Notes under the pieces: generated by a model | Told to the model about the DNA's origin: nothing | Seen by the model: only the letters and a program-made list of their open reading frames with translations | Databases searched by the model: none | Translations under genes and position numbers: made by a program | In this document: positions 15,001 to 30,000 of the stretch, piece after piece | How positions within the stretch are numbered: the stretch's first letter is position 1 | Layout of the letters: each line of letters starts with the position of its first letter | Origin: Thuidium tamariscinum | Taxonomy: Eukaryota; Streptophyta; Bryopsida; Hypnales; Thuidiaceae | NCBI GenBank assembly: GCA_947034885.2 | Contig: OX344751.2 | Span: 37,725,082-37,789,081, forward strand | Direction: 5' to 3' | DNA: 64,000 nt

Positions 15001-18000
15001 ATTCAAAGTTGGAAATACAAGTTTTCTTGAACTGTGGTTTGCAATTTCAGATGACTTTGACTGGAATTTGTATTAAAAAATTGCACTATAGACTTTGAAT
15101 TTATAATTTTTTGTGTTAAGAAATTGAGTTGAGAGTCTAGGCAAAAAATTTCACACAAAAAACACTTGATTTTCATTCTTTAAAAAATTGTTAAGTAGAT
15201 GTAGGTCCAAGATTGAAAGAAAAACTAAATGGTTAATAACTCTAAGATGGGATCGAAATACAATAATCCCAATGGTGGGATTGTTTTAGAAAGTAAACAT
15301 AACCTTGTCCAACAATTTGTTTTGAAAAATTGTGAAAACTGCATTCAAAAATGAATCCTATAAGTTATTTTTTCAAGAAATTGTAAAGTTCTGCCCGCCG
15401 AATGAAAATTTGGCCTTTTTGTGGTATAACTTTTTCTCCCGGTCACCAATTGAAATAAAATTTACATTCCCATGAAGCTAATCAGTTTTCCTATCTTATG
15501 AGAAAGTTTCAAAAAGATTCATTAAAAATTGAGGTCTACGGAACTTGCCCGAACTCCAAATTGTCCCCCGAGGGGACAATGGTCCTTTAGGGGTTAAATT
15601 GATTATAGATTTTTTTTTTTTTTGAAACAAATGGATTGATTATAGATTGAATGTTCATAATGTTCATAAGGTTTCTTCTTTGAAATTCCTTTGAAATTGT
15701 GAAATACATTGGAAAAAAAAAAATTTATTTATTTATTTCTTCAATAGATTGAAGAGGACAGGTTTTAAAACTTTGGAACAATCTTCTACATTAACCCCTA
15801 ATTGCTCAAATGATCATTTTCCGAAAGTTCTTCTTTACTTTGGGAAAATTTACTAAACCCAAAAAAACACTTTTTTGACCTTTTTTCTTCCCGGTTTTGA
15901 AAAAATTAGGTTTCATTTGAACATTGACATTCAAAACTAAGATCAATACGATCAAACAAAAGGTATAGCCAAAAAAAGGAGAAATAGTACAAAGTGTCTA
16001 AAATTGCTTAGTGTTGAGGAACGTACTATTTGGAAGAAGTACTAAGGCTCTCATTGATAAATACTATTTATTTTTTAACAAAGCAATAAGAACCACAGTT
16101 TTGACCAAAGGAAAAAAATTTCAAATCCTAAGAATGGAAATTGTATTTTTGGTGAATTTTTGAAGTTATATCTTCAGAAATCATTTAAAGAGAATGTATG
16201 AATATTTTTTAATTTTGACCATATGGGTACTTTCTACTTTTGTGCTTTACATTGTCTTCTTTGATGCTAACTTCAAAAATGTTGTAAATCTTATATTTCA
16301 TAACGCATTTGTATTTTGTCTTAATACGTTGGGCTTGTAGAGGTTGAATTTCTGGCATTTCTTTATAAATCAATGAAAAACAGAATTTTGACCAATGAAA
16401 AAGAATTTCAAACCCTAAAAATAGGAATTGTATTTTTGGTGAGTTTTTGAAGTTCTATCTTGAAAATTCATTTGAAGAGAATCTATAAATATTTTTTAAT
16501 TTTGATCATATGGGTACTTTCTACTCTTTGTGCTTTACATTATCTTATTTGATGCTAAATTCAAAAATGTTGTAAATCTTATATTGCATAACACATTTAT
16601 ATTTTGTGTTAATACATTGGGCTTTCACTCCTTTTAGAGGTTGAAGATTTTGCAATTTTTTGTAAATCAATAAAAAACAGAATTTCGACCAACCAAATTG
16701 CATCTCAAACCCTAAAAATAGAAATTGTATTTTTGGTGAGTTTTTGAAGTTATATCTTGAAAATTCATTTGAAGAGAATCTATAAATATTTTTTGATTTT
16801 GATCATATGGGTACTTTCTACTTTTTGTGTTGTACATTGTCTTCTTTGATGCTAACTTCAAAAATGTTGTAAATCTTATATTTCATGACACATTCGTATT
16901 TTGTCTTAATACCTTGTGCTGTTAGAGGTTGAATATTTTGCATTTCTTTATAAGTCAATAAAAAACAGAATTTAGACCAATCAAAAAGAATTTCAAACCA
17001 TAAAAATAGAAATTGAATTTTTGGTGAGTTATTGAAAATTTATATTCAACATTCATTTAAAAATAATCTGAATTTTTTTTACTTCGACTGGATGGATAGT
17101 GTCTATTTTTTGTGCTTTACATTATCTTCTCATTCTTCTTTGATACTAACTTCAAAACAATCGTAATGTTTATATTTTATAACACATTTGTGTTTTGTCC
17201 TAACCCGTTGGGGTTATAGGGGTTCAAAATGCATCGGCCTTTTGAACTGGTTCATTATTTTTTTTAAAAAACAATGTGAAGATCTACTAAAGTACTAATT
17301 CCATCAGTCTGAGGAGTCCTATATATTCAAGGACTTTTGAAGGTTTGGGGTATTGAAGTGTTGAAGAAGTACACTTCAACTAAGTTTGTGGCAACAAATT
17401 TTGGGCCTTTTTTCTGTATGGAAAAATTGATTGGGTTTTTGGTAATATCATTTTATTTCAATTGTATTTTGAGAGAAAATTTATTCCCCCTAAGGCCCAA
17501 TGTAGGCAATAGAAAGAAAAACATGAATGATTTTTAAAATTCCATTTTTTTTTTAAAATTCCATTTTTTTCTACGTAGAGAAACTTAATTTATTTTCATT
17601 GGATAAGACGCTGTGACGGCTATGAATCTTCTTGTTTTTCAAGCAATCACAGTAAACTTTTGAGAAGGAGATGCATTACATCCATTTTAATAGTTGAATA
17701 GAGAATTGCATAAGGTTTAGTTCTTTTTTTTCAAAACGGTTTCACCATTGGAATTAATGTGTTTCAATTTGATGCAAGACCTATCACCAATTTAGTTTTT
17801 GTGTACATTTGAAGCTTTGATTCATCCTATTTGGACTAATAATGAAAAAGTTATGGACAGTCTTGTTTTTTGGGCAATCTACGCATCTTCTTCAAAAAAC
17901 AACTTGTAGAATTCATTTTTGAATGCAATTTTAAATTTTTACCAATTTTTTTTTTTAAAAGCTTAAGTTTGTTTTCAAGAACAATCCCACCGTTGGGATT

Positions 18001-21000
18001 ATGATTTTTTAATTCAATATAAGGGCTATTAAGAATTCAGTATTTTGTTCAACTTTGGACCTACTTCTACTTAACAATTTTTTTTTATGTGGAAATCAAG
18101 TTTTGGCATTGTAAAATTTTTATCCCCAACTCTCAACTCAAATGTTCAAGATAAAAAATTTTGACCTCATGGTGTGTAGTGCAAAACAAATCCAGAAATG
18201 GCCATGAAAGTCACCTGAAATTGTAGGGCGTAGTTGAAAAAAACTTTGTTTTCCAACTTTGAATGCTCATATCTTCCAATCCGTACGGTCAAACTTCATA
18301 AATTTTTTACCACATGTTGTTAGAGAAGTGAAGTACAAGATCGTACGGTTAGATTCTAAGAAAAAAAGTGTTTTTAGGTTTCTTGAGTGATTGCAGCAGA
18401 AATGGCAGTTTTCAGTGGTTTCACAGCCAGAAAATGCCTTGGTAACTTAGGGGTTAATTTGTTTTTGGGGCAAACATAATGAACACACAAACTCACAGCT
18501 TTGTAAATAAGGAGGCAACATAGAAGCTTCACAAAGAAAATGGGACATAATTGGATCGAAATTTACAAATAGGCGTACTCAAAATTTGTATTCAAAAAAT
18601 GGCGAACATCCTCATATCGTCCTTATGCCAATCTGTATCCTATGGCAAGAATATACAAAAATCGATTGCTAATTACTATATTTCTATTTTAAAGCAAGCA
18701 TTGTTTCGCTATAATCTTCCAAATTTTTTTCCCTCACTCAAATTCTGAATCGGTGTCATCTTTGCAAATTGGGCCAGTTGAACCAGATCCAAAAGTCCCG
18801 AGAAATGGTCCACCACCCCACATGTCTCCAGATCCGCTTGATGCACCTCCATGCCCATAATTTCCATAGTAAGGTCCTCCAAAAGTTGGAGGAGGAATTG
18901 AATCATCACGCTGAGATCCCCTGTGCCGTATATCATTATAAGAACTACTTCCAGAGAATCCAGGATAGTACTGAGAACTACCTTGGTTGGAACCATAATC
19001 ATGTGTGGTTCCTTGGCTACCTTGGTAGTTGCCATAGCCACCTTGAGGGTCATTACTGTAGTGTGGATCAGTTTGGCAATTTTGTGTCCCATAAACACCA
19101 TGGTCATGTTGATACGATCCATGATGCCCATGTGGTCGACCACGATCCTCGAGACTTCGTTGCATTGCATCTCGCATTTCTTGCTGGTATTGGATGTCTT
19201 CGCATTCTTGTCTACGCCCAGGTATCTCTCCAAATGACACAGGCGTTGAAGCATCCTTCTCCTCCTCCTCCTCCGACCAATCATCCTCAGCATCCGGCAA
19301 TACAACCGGTGCATATCCAAGTTAGCCTCGGTTAGACCACTCTGGCATACAATCACTTATACTAGTCCAACTCGTATAAATAACAACATCAGTACGATGC
19401 AGTTGGTGGACATTTTTGCCGTAAATTGTGCGCCAATCCACATCTTTGTGGAGCACAATCTCTGCCCAAACCATGGCCATGTTGGAGTAGTTCATCACAT
19501 TTGGTTTGGAGTCACGTATTTCAGCTGACCGTGTGACTTCCTCATACCGGTGGACAAAGTGCTTGCTTAGGCACGTCGAAATTTGTCCCTCCCAACAACG
19601 AACTTGCTATTCAGCACATTCTCTTGACCACATTTTTGAGAGGTGCGTCATTTTGACGTACTTCTTGCATGTTGTGCAGTCCCAAGATTTCTTCGGCTCC
19701 TCCTCCCATCCAGGTTCTGCTACACACAAAGGGTTTACCCAATCCTCCCAATTCATGTCTTGGGATTTGCCCTTGGAACTGGATTTTGGTTTATCATTGC
19801 GAGGCATGGTAATAAAATTACCCCAAAGTCCAGAATTAGGGTGATGGGAATTTCGGGGCCCGCAAAAGCAAATAATAATTAAAACTCAATACTATGAAAG
19901 TATTCAAGTTTTAATCACAACCATCTCACCAAGTTGAAAGGGGCTCACAGAGCTCGAGGCACTGGATTACCCACTTCGGAAGGCAGACGATTGTGCCTCA
20001 ATGAGCCGTCCGCGATGCTACTTATATTCACGGACGGCGGGCGACGTCTCCATCAAAATCGGATGGCATTCAGTGTGGACGGACTCACGGAAGATCGTGC
20101 GGCCAGAATTGATCGCCAGTCGGATTCGACGGTGCGGACGGCCTGCGGACGCTCTCTGCACCATCCGCCCGTCCGCAATGCATCCGCAGTCCGCCTGCAA
20201 CCCGTCCGCGCGTCCGCAAGTCGGCTGCAACCCGTCCGTGCGATCGGGGCCGTCCGCGCGTCCGCAACCTGTCCGTGCGACTGCACTCTGTCCGTCTGAA
20301 ATGCCGTCCGTGGAAGTGTCTGGATGTACGGAAACAGAATTTCAAATGTCAATGGATGTCCGTGGGTTAGCGTCTACGTCCCGTGGACGTCCGGACGTCC
20401 CGTCATCCTTGCGCGGGATCGTTGCAGTGGCTTAAACCTTCTCCCTCTTTGTCGAGTCTCCTCCCGCTACGCAGTTTTTTAAGTCGAGAACTACGACATT
20501 CGTGCGACGGTTGGTCCCACTCAATAGTTGGATCTAGTGGCTTCGATGAATCTGATAGTTTCAAAGCTTCCAATTTCTCTCCGGAGCCTTGATTTCTTTG
20601 TTGTGCGGAAGCACTCTCCATATCCTTGGGTCCTTCGGCACGGATTTCTGTAGCTACTTCAGTTCTCGGTTCGACTAGTGATGGGGACACTCCGGATCTT
20701 TCTCTATCTGGTGTCTTGATGACAAAATTATTACGAAAACCCTCACTCTGCATGTCACCCTCCTCGCCTGCTTCCACCTCTTTATACTCGCTGTTGAGAT
20801 CTACGATAATTGGGTTGCTTTTTTGGACGGAGAACTTCACAGCGGCATTAACAAGTCCAGCTGCACCGCTAGCAGATGCAACTCTCTATTGCTCAAGCTG
20901 ATTTGCTCCGGATAAAACAAGAATTTGAGAATTATGTGTTAATTCACTGTCTTTCCAAAATCTACCCCCCTTGAGAACGTCCGTCACTGCATTCACAAGG

Positions 21001-24000
21001 GCAAACCAAGAAGCTTCTGGAAGATTCACATCAATAACGTGCACCTTCCTTTTTTTCTTCTGCTCCTCCGATTCATGAGCATTTTCCAGCTTGCATTTAT
21101 TGACAAAAGAAAGACTGAAGTACTCTGGTTGAAGTAAGTCAAACCCTCTTGGAGACATTTTTAGAGCAGGAGAAGACTCTCGTTCACTTCTGAAGCTTTC
21201 AGATGAACGAGAACTGACCCCTTGTTCAATTGCCTGCTGAATCTGCCCCACCCTCGGATGAGAAGGAGACAGCTTCAGGCTTCAGCAACTGCTTAGCCAC
21301 AAAGAGACATGCTGACTCGTCACCAACAACAATCAGAATCTCCACCAGCTTCTCCATGCAACTTCCTATCATGAAAAGTTGTAAATGAGTGAACATCCAC
21401 AATTCGCAGAAGTACTGCTTCTGAACGTTTTACGTCAATTGCAAAGAAACAACCTTTCATTGGATAAAGACTTTACAACATCTTGTTCACTACTATGATT
21501 CTAAGAATTGTAAAGAAACGACTCTTCTAGAAGACAAAAGTATACAAGATGCGCAGTATGAGAACAAAACTCAAATGAATTTAACTAAATTTGCCATTAG
21601 TGACCCAGTAAGCATAAGAGCTAATCAAAGCTCACAATGGCGCGGGCTGCAGCGCAAACCCTCCTCAAAGGCTCGACGAGCAATATTGAGATTGCCGAGT
21701 GCACAGGTGAGAGTTCCAAGTCGATTCCATAAAACCACATCCTTCCTGTCAATAGCAGAAGCTTGTAGAAAGCAATCCACAGCTTCGCCATGGTGGTCAC
21801 TTCCCTGCTTTGAAAAAGTTTCTACAAGGTTCTTCAAGGCCGAGTACCTGAGATCAAAACAACACTAGCCTTCAGCGAACACCATAAAGGAAATCCGGAA
21901 AAGGACGCCTATCATCAACAAGTAATGATCTGAAGTTCATGGACACCCTTTGCGATTGCTGTAGCAATTTTAGATGAAAATCTCATTTGGAGTCAAACAC
22001 AGGAACAACATTCTGATTTCAAACCAAGCCACCATGAATCAGTCCACAGAATCAAACGAATACAGAAAAGAAGAGCTTTCCACATATGTAGTTAAGAAGA
22101 GTTTCTGACCGTAATTGAAGCATAGTATTGGAGCCTGACATCGGTTCGACCTGTGAATACAAAAATCTCAATCTTCAGACTCCCTCAGCAAGCACAGCTT
22201 CATTCCAATAGAAATAGGAAAAGAAGTAATACAAGACTGAAGCAACTTAGAGACCAGTAAATCATACCTGAGCCTTAATTGAAAATGGATCTTGCAATAT
22301 GCTTTGAAAAAGACTCTGTGCCTTCTCAATTTGGCCATGTTGCAAATTAGATAGTGCCTCTCCATACATTTGCGTTAACCGAGACTCCTGATTAAAATTT
22401 CAACAAACTCGATCAGAATCCACACAGTTCTACACTCTCTCACGTCGTCGCTGTCATTATTTGCATTGTATTCTCCTTGGAACAAAAGAAAAAAGACAAT
22501 GTAAATTCAAAAGTACGATCAAAACTGAGCTTCTTTTGTGGGAGCCAGGGGTTCTGAGAAGTCCTGCGAGGTGTCGACATCGTTGATAGCCGCAATGTGA
22601 AACTGCACGCATAAAGAAACCCTTGAGAATCATCGCAACAGTTCATAGCTCCCTGTGAACAATCCTCAAAATCGAAATACGAAGAAACGAGCTCCATGAA
22701 ACGAGGGAAAAACAAAGAGAGAGCAGCAACCACTGCGGTACCATGGCATACTGCGGCCCTTAAAAAGTTCCCCGTTCCCCACGGCGCCGTAGCTCCAGTG
22801 AATGGAGCGTAAGCGTGCCCATAATAATCTGAAATTTTTATTTTTAATGAAGATTAGAATGGAAAACTTAACTTTGCCATTCAATTTGTAAATTCATTTT
22901 TAAGAGGAAAAAAATGATTGAAAAATACTACATGTTGTATTCTTTGGATTTTAACAAATGAAGCTTGCATTTGCAATAACTTTTTTAATTTTTCAATTCT
23001 TTCAAAATTTTAAGTTGAAGTTGAAAGAAAACTTATCAAACTTCATTTTCTTAGTTTAAGTCAAATACTAAAAATGGTTACATAAAAAATTAGAATCAAG
23101 GTTGACTAAGGCGCATTCACTTTTTGGATGCATGTACTTATAAAGATAAAAGGTTAAATCTGAAAATTTTGTAATATTGTAATCTTCTTAATATCAATTT
23201 TTTTCAAAAAATATAATATTTTTTATATCCTTTCATTTTGTTGTTCCATAGTTTTTTAGCACTACACTTTGTTAGCCTAAAAAGGTTTTTAAAAAGAAAT
23301 TGGCCTAGAATTTCTTTAATTTATCCAAGGCATCAAAGACTCACGAGCCCTTTAAGCGCTCATTTTTTCCCTAATGATTGTGTAAATAGTCAAGCCATAG
23401 TAATTTTTGTCATATTTTTGCACCTTTCCTATGCTGTAGTGTAAAAAGGACTATTTGTTTAGTCAATAAAACACAAAACTTTGTTGAAGGTGCACACTAG
23501 TTCTAAAAAAGTCACCTTGAAGTTGTTCAGAAGTCACCCATAGTTGCACAATACAACTTCTTGTAACTCACGCACGACTCTACTGTAAGCTATAGACACA
23601 TCAGCACAAAAAAATCCATGTAGGCAACATTTAAATCCCATCTTTTTCTTTTAGTGAACAAAAAGTCATTTAGTAGTTGAAGTGAAGTCACAAAATATGA
23701 CTATGACCTTTTTAAGTGTAAAAGATATGAATTGTTGATGAAAATTTGTTTACAAAGTACGATTTTCATCTCATTTTCATCCTCCAGTCATGGCCACGAC
23801 TAGGAAATGACTCGGTCGCAATTTTTTATACCCACAGTGTGCAATTAGAGAGGGACAGTCATTTTTGAGTCATTGTCGTGACTCATAGGGAGGGTGCTTG
23901 TGACTGCAAGTCACTGCAAGTCACTGCGAGTCACTACACAGTTACATTTTACCCCATTTTCTTGCTTTTAAAAGCAATTTTGATTTTTTTTCTCTCTTTG

Positions 24001-27000
24001 CAATAGAAATGACAATTTTGAATGGTTTGTAGTGGAAAAAGACTTGAGACTTGTAGGGATCAATGAGTAAAATCCCCTCACTTAGTGCTTCCAATCTTAC
24101 CCTCCTTTGCTATTTTTCAATGACTAAGGGCCATTTTCCATCTAGAAGTTGGGCTAGTTTGTTATGTCAAATGCCCCAAATACTCACTTGTGAATGGACA
24201 AAATATTGAAAAATTAGTATCAAACCCTATACACCTAAAATGCTAGGCTAATTCAGAAAGCACATGTTTTGATGAGGCTAGTGCTCATTGAATTGGATGC
24301 ACCAAAAATAGGAGGACAATTCTTGGCTTGAGGGCAATTCTTGGCTTTAGGGCTAGTGTCAGATTTCAATTTTAAAAATGATTTTATAAATTTTATTTTT
24401 TCTAACAAATTATATTCTTGGATTTTGTGCAATTGGCCTCAAGAGGAATTAGCCTTGGCCTAGCCTCTATGGTAAAAGCACCCATAACTGCCCTTCTATC
24501 AATTCATGTATCCCTAACTTCCACTAAATGTTTTTCCAAACTTTTATTAATGTACCATTTTAAAGCATCATTAAATTATTTTCTTACTTAAGAGTAATTT
24601 ATTGATTGTTGATATTGTCATAAATTTTTTCAATGGTATGCAGAGCTACTACTTTAAAAATTCATAGAAAATACCTACTACATTTGAAAAACCTTTTTGA
24701 AAAAGTTTAATTTGTGATTTTTAATTTCTAATATTACAAAAATATTAGTTTTAAGAAAAGGTGCCTTCAACTATATTGAATTGCTTAGTTTGACAATTTT
24801 GGATGTTTCCACTGTAGGTGTAATGCAGCTTTAAGCTTACCATTGTACAATGTGCAAACTAGCCCTTTTTTTTAGTTTTTGAGAGAAAGTACCAAGATGG
24901 TAATCACTTTAAATTTGGTAAAGCATCATCCATCCATCCATCTTTTTGACCAAAAATTACTTTTTAGTCATATTCATACACTTTTTCATCCAAATCTTGC
25001 AACTTCATCTACATTTTGAATAGAAATGAAATAAATTTAGTAAATAAAAATTTCTATTATCTTGTAAAAAGTAGACATTTATTTTGAAATCATGCATTCA
25101 AGCACCATGGTTGTATTGCAAATTGTACCTTAGTGATTGCAAAATGCAAACTTTTGAGAGAGCCAGGGAGGCCATTAAACTTGTCTCACAATCAGGGTTG
25201 CTAGCGTGTGAGCATGGGAGCGTGAGCCTGTGAGCCTGTGAGCGGGAACTTTTTTTTGTAAGAAAAAAGGGTGAGGATCTATAACCGTGGATGTCCCTAT
25301 GACCGTGGTTTTGAATAGTGTATACTGCTTTTGGAGGGTTATTTGGAATTTTGGATATTTCCTCCCGCAGAAACCTGAAGTCCCTCAAAAGAGCTTGTAA
25401 TAATGAATTTGTGTTGGATTTAAAGTTCTTTGATCAACACCAAATTTATTATGTCTTTGGTTCGAGTTGGTTTAGGGTTCTTCAATTTATATTTTGTGAA
25501 AATATATTGTATTTCAAGGAAGATGAAGTGTATATTTCACTTGCCATTTTTATTCATACATAACCATTTGGAAGGAACTATATGTTCAGCTTCCCATTTT
25601 TTTTCATTGAGATCCATTTGGAGGGGAGTATATGTTTAACTTCCCATTTTTTTCATTGAGATCCATTTGTAGGTGACAATCTATTTCCTTGATATTCAAT
25701 TGAATAGAAAATTCCAAATAACAAGATTCAAGAGAAAAATAAAAAACAATTTATAGCCATAAAAAAAAACTATATATAGCAATAGAAGCAAACACTATAT
25801 AGCCATAAAGCACACAAATCCAATCATAATAAAAATCAAAACATACTGGTTTGACTCATGAAATATGTCAATTCCATGAGTCTAATTTGCAGTAGACTCT
25901 GTCGCAGAATCCTTGTCACTAGAAGACTCTGAAGTCTCTCTACCCTCAGACGCTGATCCATCTATGAATTGTAAGACATTTAGAGCGTAAGAAGGTTTGC
26001 ATTTTTTGGATTTAGAAGTACCAAACTCCGCAAACGTTGATGATAATTGCTCTGCATAGATTGGAAGATCGAACGGCTTCTCCGGGCTTGAGATGAGTCT
26101 TTGTCTCTTCTTCACTTCGTCCTCCATGATTACTCTGTCGTTGCTACATATACACCAAATGCATTGTTAGATTAATGAAACATTCCAACTACAATAAAAA
26201 CAGAAAATGGATATACACTACAAGAAATCAGGGGTATATATGACTGGGCTCTAATGACTGCTTGTCCGGTTTGAGTAAACAATGACTTCCTACTCTGTAA
26301 TTGCGCCGTCTCCGCGGTATTCAGACTACCTAAGTCATTTGGTAGTCATCAATACGACTACAGGATGATGGCCCGATGAAGAACCAGCTTCATCATAAGG
26401 GTTTCATTGATGTCAATAGTGGCTTGGACGTAGTTCAGGCGGTTAAGGTGACGTGGCCATCGGAGTCATTACGAAGTTGTTGTGATGTTGAACGTTGCCA
26501 CTGCTGATGACTCCTTCAGAACTAATAAATGACTTCGGGCTGGTTTCCTACGTATGACTCAAATTTTTTGTTCTAAGACGGGCAAGGCAGTGTCTTAACG
26601 TTCACAACAGTCATTGACGTTGCCACTACACTACGACTGCAAGAAGCAAAGTGCTGTTCGACAGTTATTGTACTCGACTTAGAGTAGCACCTAAGTTGTA
26701 GAAATTCACTGTACATATAGATGTCGGTTTACTTCAGTACAATTCCATTGTCCTGTACACCTGATCCTCTTGTCCATTGATGTCATTGTTAATCTCCAAA
26801 TTCAGTCTTGAAGAAGCAATGCATTGGAAGGCTATTGTGTTCGGAGGCCATGCATGTCAAATTTTAAACCACTTATCCCTCCGAAAAAAGAAGGGTTTTT
26901 TTCGAATGAGGCAATGCCTTGTAGGCTTCTTGGCAGTTGTAAATGCCACTTCCTTTCACATTCTATCAACACTTGAGAATGGAAAGGACCTAGTCAATAC

Positions 27001-30000
27001 TTTTGACTAGATCAAAGTCGTCACCTATTTCATGATGATCTGCTACAAATGACTATGTACCAATAAAGTTGTTACAAGTATACCGTCTCCACCGTAGAAC
27101 GCACCTTCATCGCTTTAGAGTGGATTTTAGGCTCATTGCAACATTGTGTAACATTACGACCGGGGAGTCATATACGATGAGTGACGGTGGGATCTACAAG
27201 AAACATAGGTTTAGGATGAAGGAGCCACTTTCAATACAAACTAGCTAGGCCGTGAAAGTCTCAAACTGACCAGTTTCTCCTTCTATTCATTTAATTCTAA
27301 GTGCATAGTTCTCTGTACACTTCTTTAGAGGCAACACACAGAACTCATATTCAACTACTTCTTCACTCTCCTGCTACTTTTTTGCAACTGAAATTCAACT
27401 CCGACTCAACTCCTCAATGACACACGCTTAACTCAGATACAACTCCCGTGTGAGAAGTTCCCAAACAACTGACATGAATCATGGACATAATTTCAATTCA
27501 ACTTGTTCTGAAATTCTTTTACATTGTGGGTTGAGAATGGCCGGAATGTTGAGCGCATTTCCACCTACTAAATGTAGAAAATTCAAGCACCAAGTAGAAC
27601 TCCCACTCACATCCTAGTACGCTTCCTGAGCTAATAAATTCTCCTCGGGTGTCAACTCTATGGCCCCGACTAGATTCACAGTTTGTGATGGAATCGGCAA
27701 ACTCCTGGGAGCTGTAAGTCCGGTGGTCTCCACGGTAGTACTAATAAACGCATTCGTGGTGTCTAAGACTTCACGTCTTGCTCTGGCTTCTTTTCTTAGG
27801 ACAACTTTCCATCCAGGTCTATCAACAGCATCTGAGAAAAACACTTGAGTAGCTTGGCTTGGAAATATGAAAGGCTCTGACATGCGAGGCAATTTGTGTC
27901 TGAAGTTCACCATAAGGAAACCAAACTCATCTCTGATATAAGTAGCATTACCATGATTGTCGGACGGCTTTATCCACTCGCAGCGTAGTAAAATGATCCG
28001 TGAATTCAGAGCGCCATAATCAAGCTCCAAGACGTCTTTCAGTACTCCTACATAGTTCACTGATGACTCTTCAGAATTTGTTGTGGACTCCTGAAAAACG
28101 GAAGCTACTCCGCTATTGTAGCTCAATAATCGCATTGTGGTGTTGTCTTCCACTCGAAAGTGGTTACCAAATGCAAGAACCCGTGCATACCGATTAGCCC
28201 TCTATGAAGGTTTTTTGCTTAGTAAAAAGATATCCATATCCTCTGGCTTTCCCAAATCCAAATCCAGCTCTCGCACTGTGCTTTGCATCCACTTTGCCAA
28301 TGCCGGAGTGGTTAAATTTTCTTCTGATTCCAGTTTCCATTTCCTGGAGGTGCCACAGAATTCTGTAATTAGTACAATACAGAAAAATGACAGCAAATCA
28401 TATCCTACGCATACTACTGCGGTGGTCTACACCGGCAATGACTCTTCTATTTCTCTCCGGCTTCCTTGTGACTTCCCTCGATGAACATTAAGTCATTCTG
28501 AAGTCATTCCTTCTGGACATGACTTCCAAAATACTGTGTAACATCTTTTGTGCGACTGCATTGTCAACTTCAGCGCTACTTCTAAGTCGACTTCAATGCC
28601 ACTGCTGGGTTAGTGCATGATTTTGGCCGTCATGACTTGCATTGTCCTTGGAGGTGAATACTGTTCCCTTTCACAATCCATGACATGAGTTTGGCATACA
28701 ACTTACGCTACTAGATCTTGCATAGCAGCGACATTAGACAGCACGTATTGGTGTGCCACATCTCTGAGATCTGTTGTCATCACATACGGCCTCCCTGCAC
28801 CTTGTAGAACCTCCTTTGCATCACCATACTCCTCATCTTCGTCCCACACGCGTCTTTGAGTGGGCTCAAATTTATGCAAGTACTCAGTGATGAAGCCGAT
28901 ACATTCATCTTTCAAATACCCTTCCGCCATACAAGCCTCTGGTCGTACTTGATTTCGAACATGATTCTTCAAGATTTTCATGTACCGCTCCACTGGATAC
29001 ATCCACCTTGCGCTAACAGGTCCACACAAGTCCAGTTCCTTAGCAAGATGGTAGGGAAGGTGCGTCATGATGTCAAAAAAAGAGGGTGGGAATTCAATTT
29101 CTGTCAATGCCAAGCTCTCTGCCACGTCGGCTTCTAGTGAAGCAAAATCCGCTGGATTGTACACCTTTGTACAAAGGCGTCTGAAGACTTTGCACATCCT
29201 CATGACAGCCATTCGAGGCCCGGGTTGCATGAGCCCACGAAGAGCTAGAGGCATCACCTGCTGCATAAGTACGTGGTAATCGTGGGACTTCAGTCCCCCA
29301 AAGTTTTTCTTGCGGATGCACTTCCCTAGATCAGACGAATATCCACTAGGTGTCTTCAAGTTCTCTATGCACTTGGCAAACTTCTCGAACTAAGGCCTTA
29401 TTCATTAAAATGAGACAATTTACATATTTTGAGACTTTACCCTAAAAAAATTTTAGTCCTTTATCATTGAATTGACGATAAGATGAGATTGCAACCTTTG
29501 GACAATTAAAGGTTTTTACATGTATTATTGTATTAAAGTCTCAAATTATCAAATAGACTCAAAATTATAAAGTTATGACCATTTATCTTCGACTCTAAGA
29601 TAAAATTGAGACTATACTTTGTCTCAATATAACAAATAAGGCCTTAACTCCTCTTCCGTCAAATCATACGATGCTGTAGGTTTCACCATTTTCCTTGCTT
29701 TCTTTGGATGTGCTGTCAGCCACAAATGTGGCTTGACATTCCGCCTTTGCAAGTCCCTACGGACCTTGACAGTGTCCTTTTTCCCAGTGATTGTTTTGAG
29801 AAAGTTCTTCGCCAGATTCATTTCGCAGTGCATGGTGTCTAGTGTGTAGTGAATGAGAAGATACTGTCATTGTAGCCAGGAGTTGCATATTAGTTACCAT
29901 TGCGACGGTCAGGGTTGTCTATCCTGACGTGACGTGGGCTTTTCCCGTCGGGATGTCATGACGCGGCAGTCGTGACGCGGCAGGACGCGTCAGAGGCCGT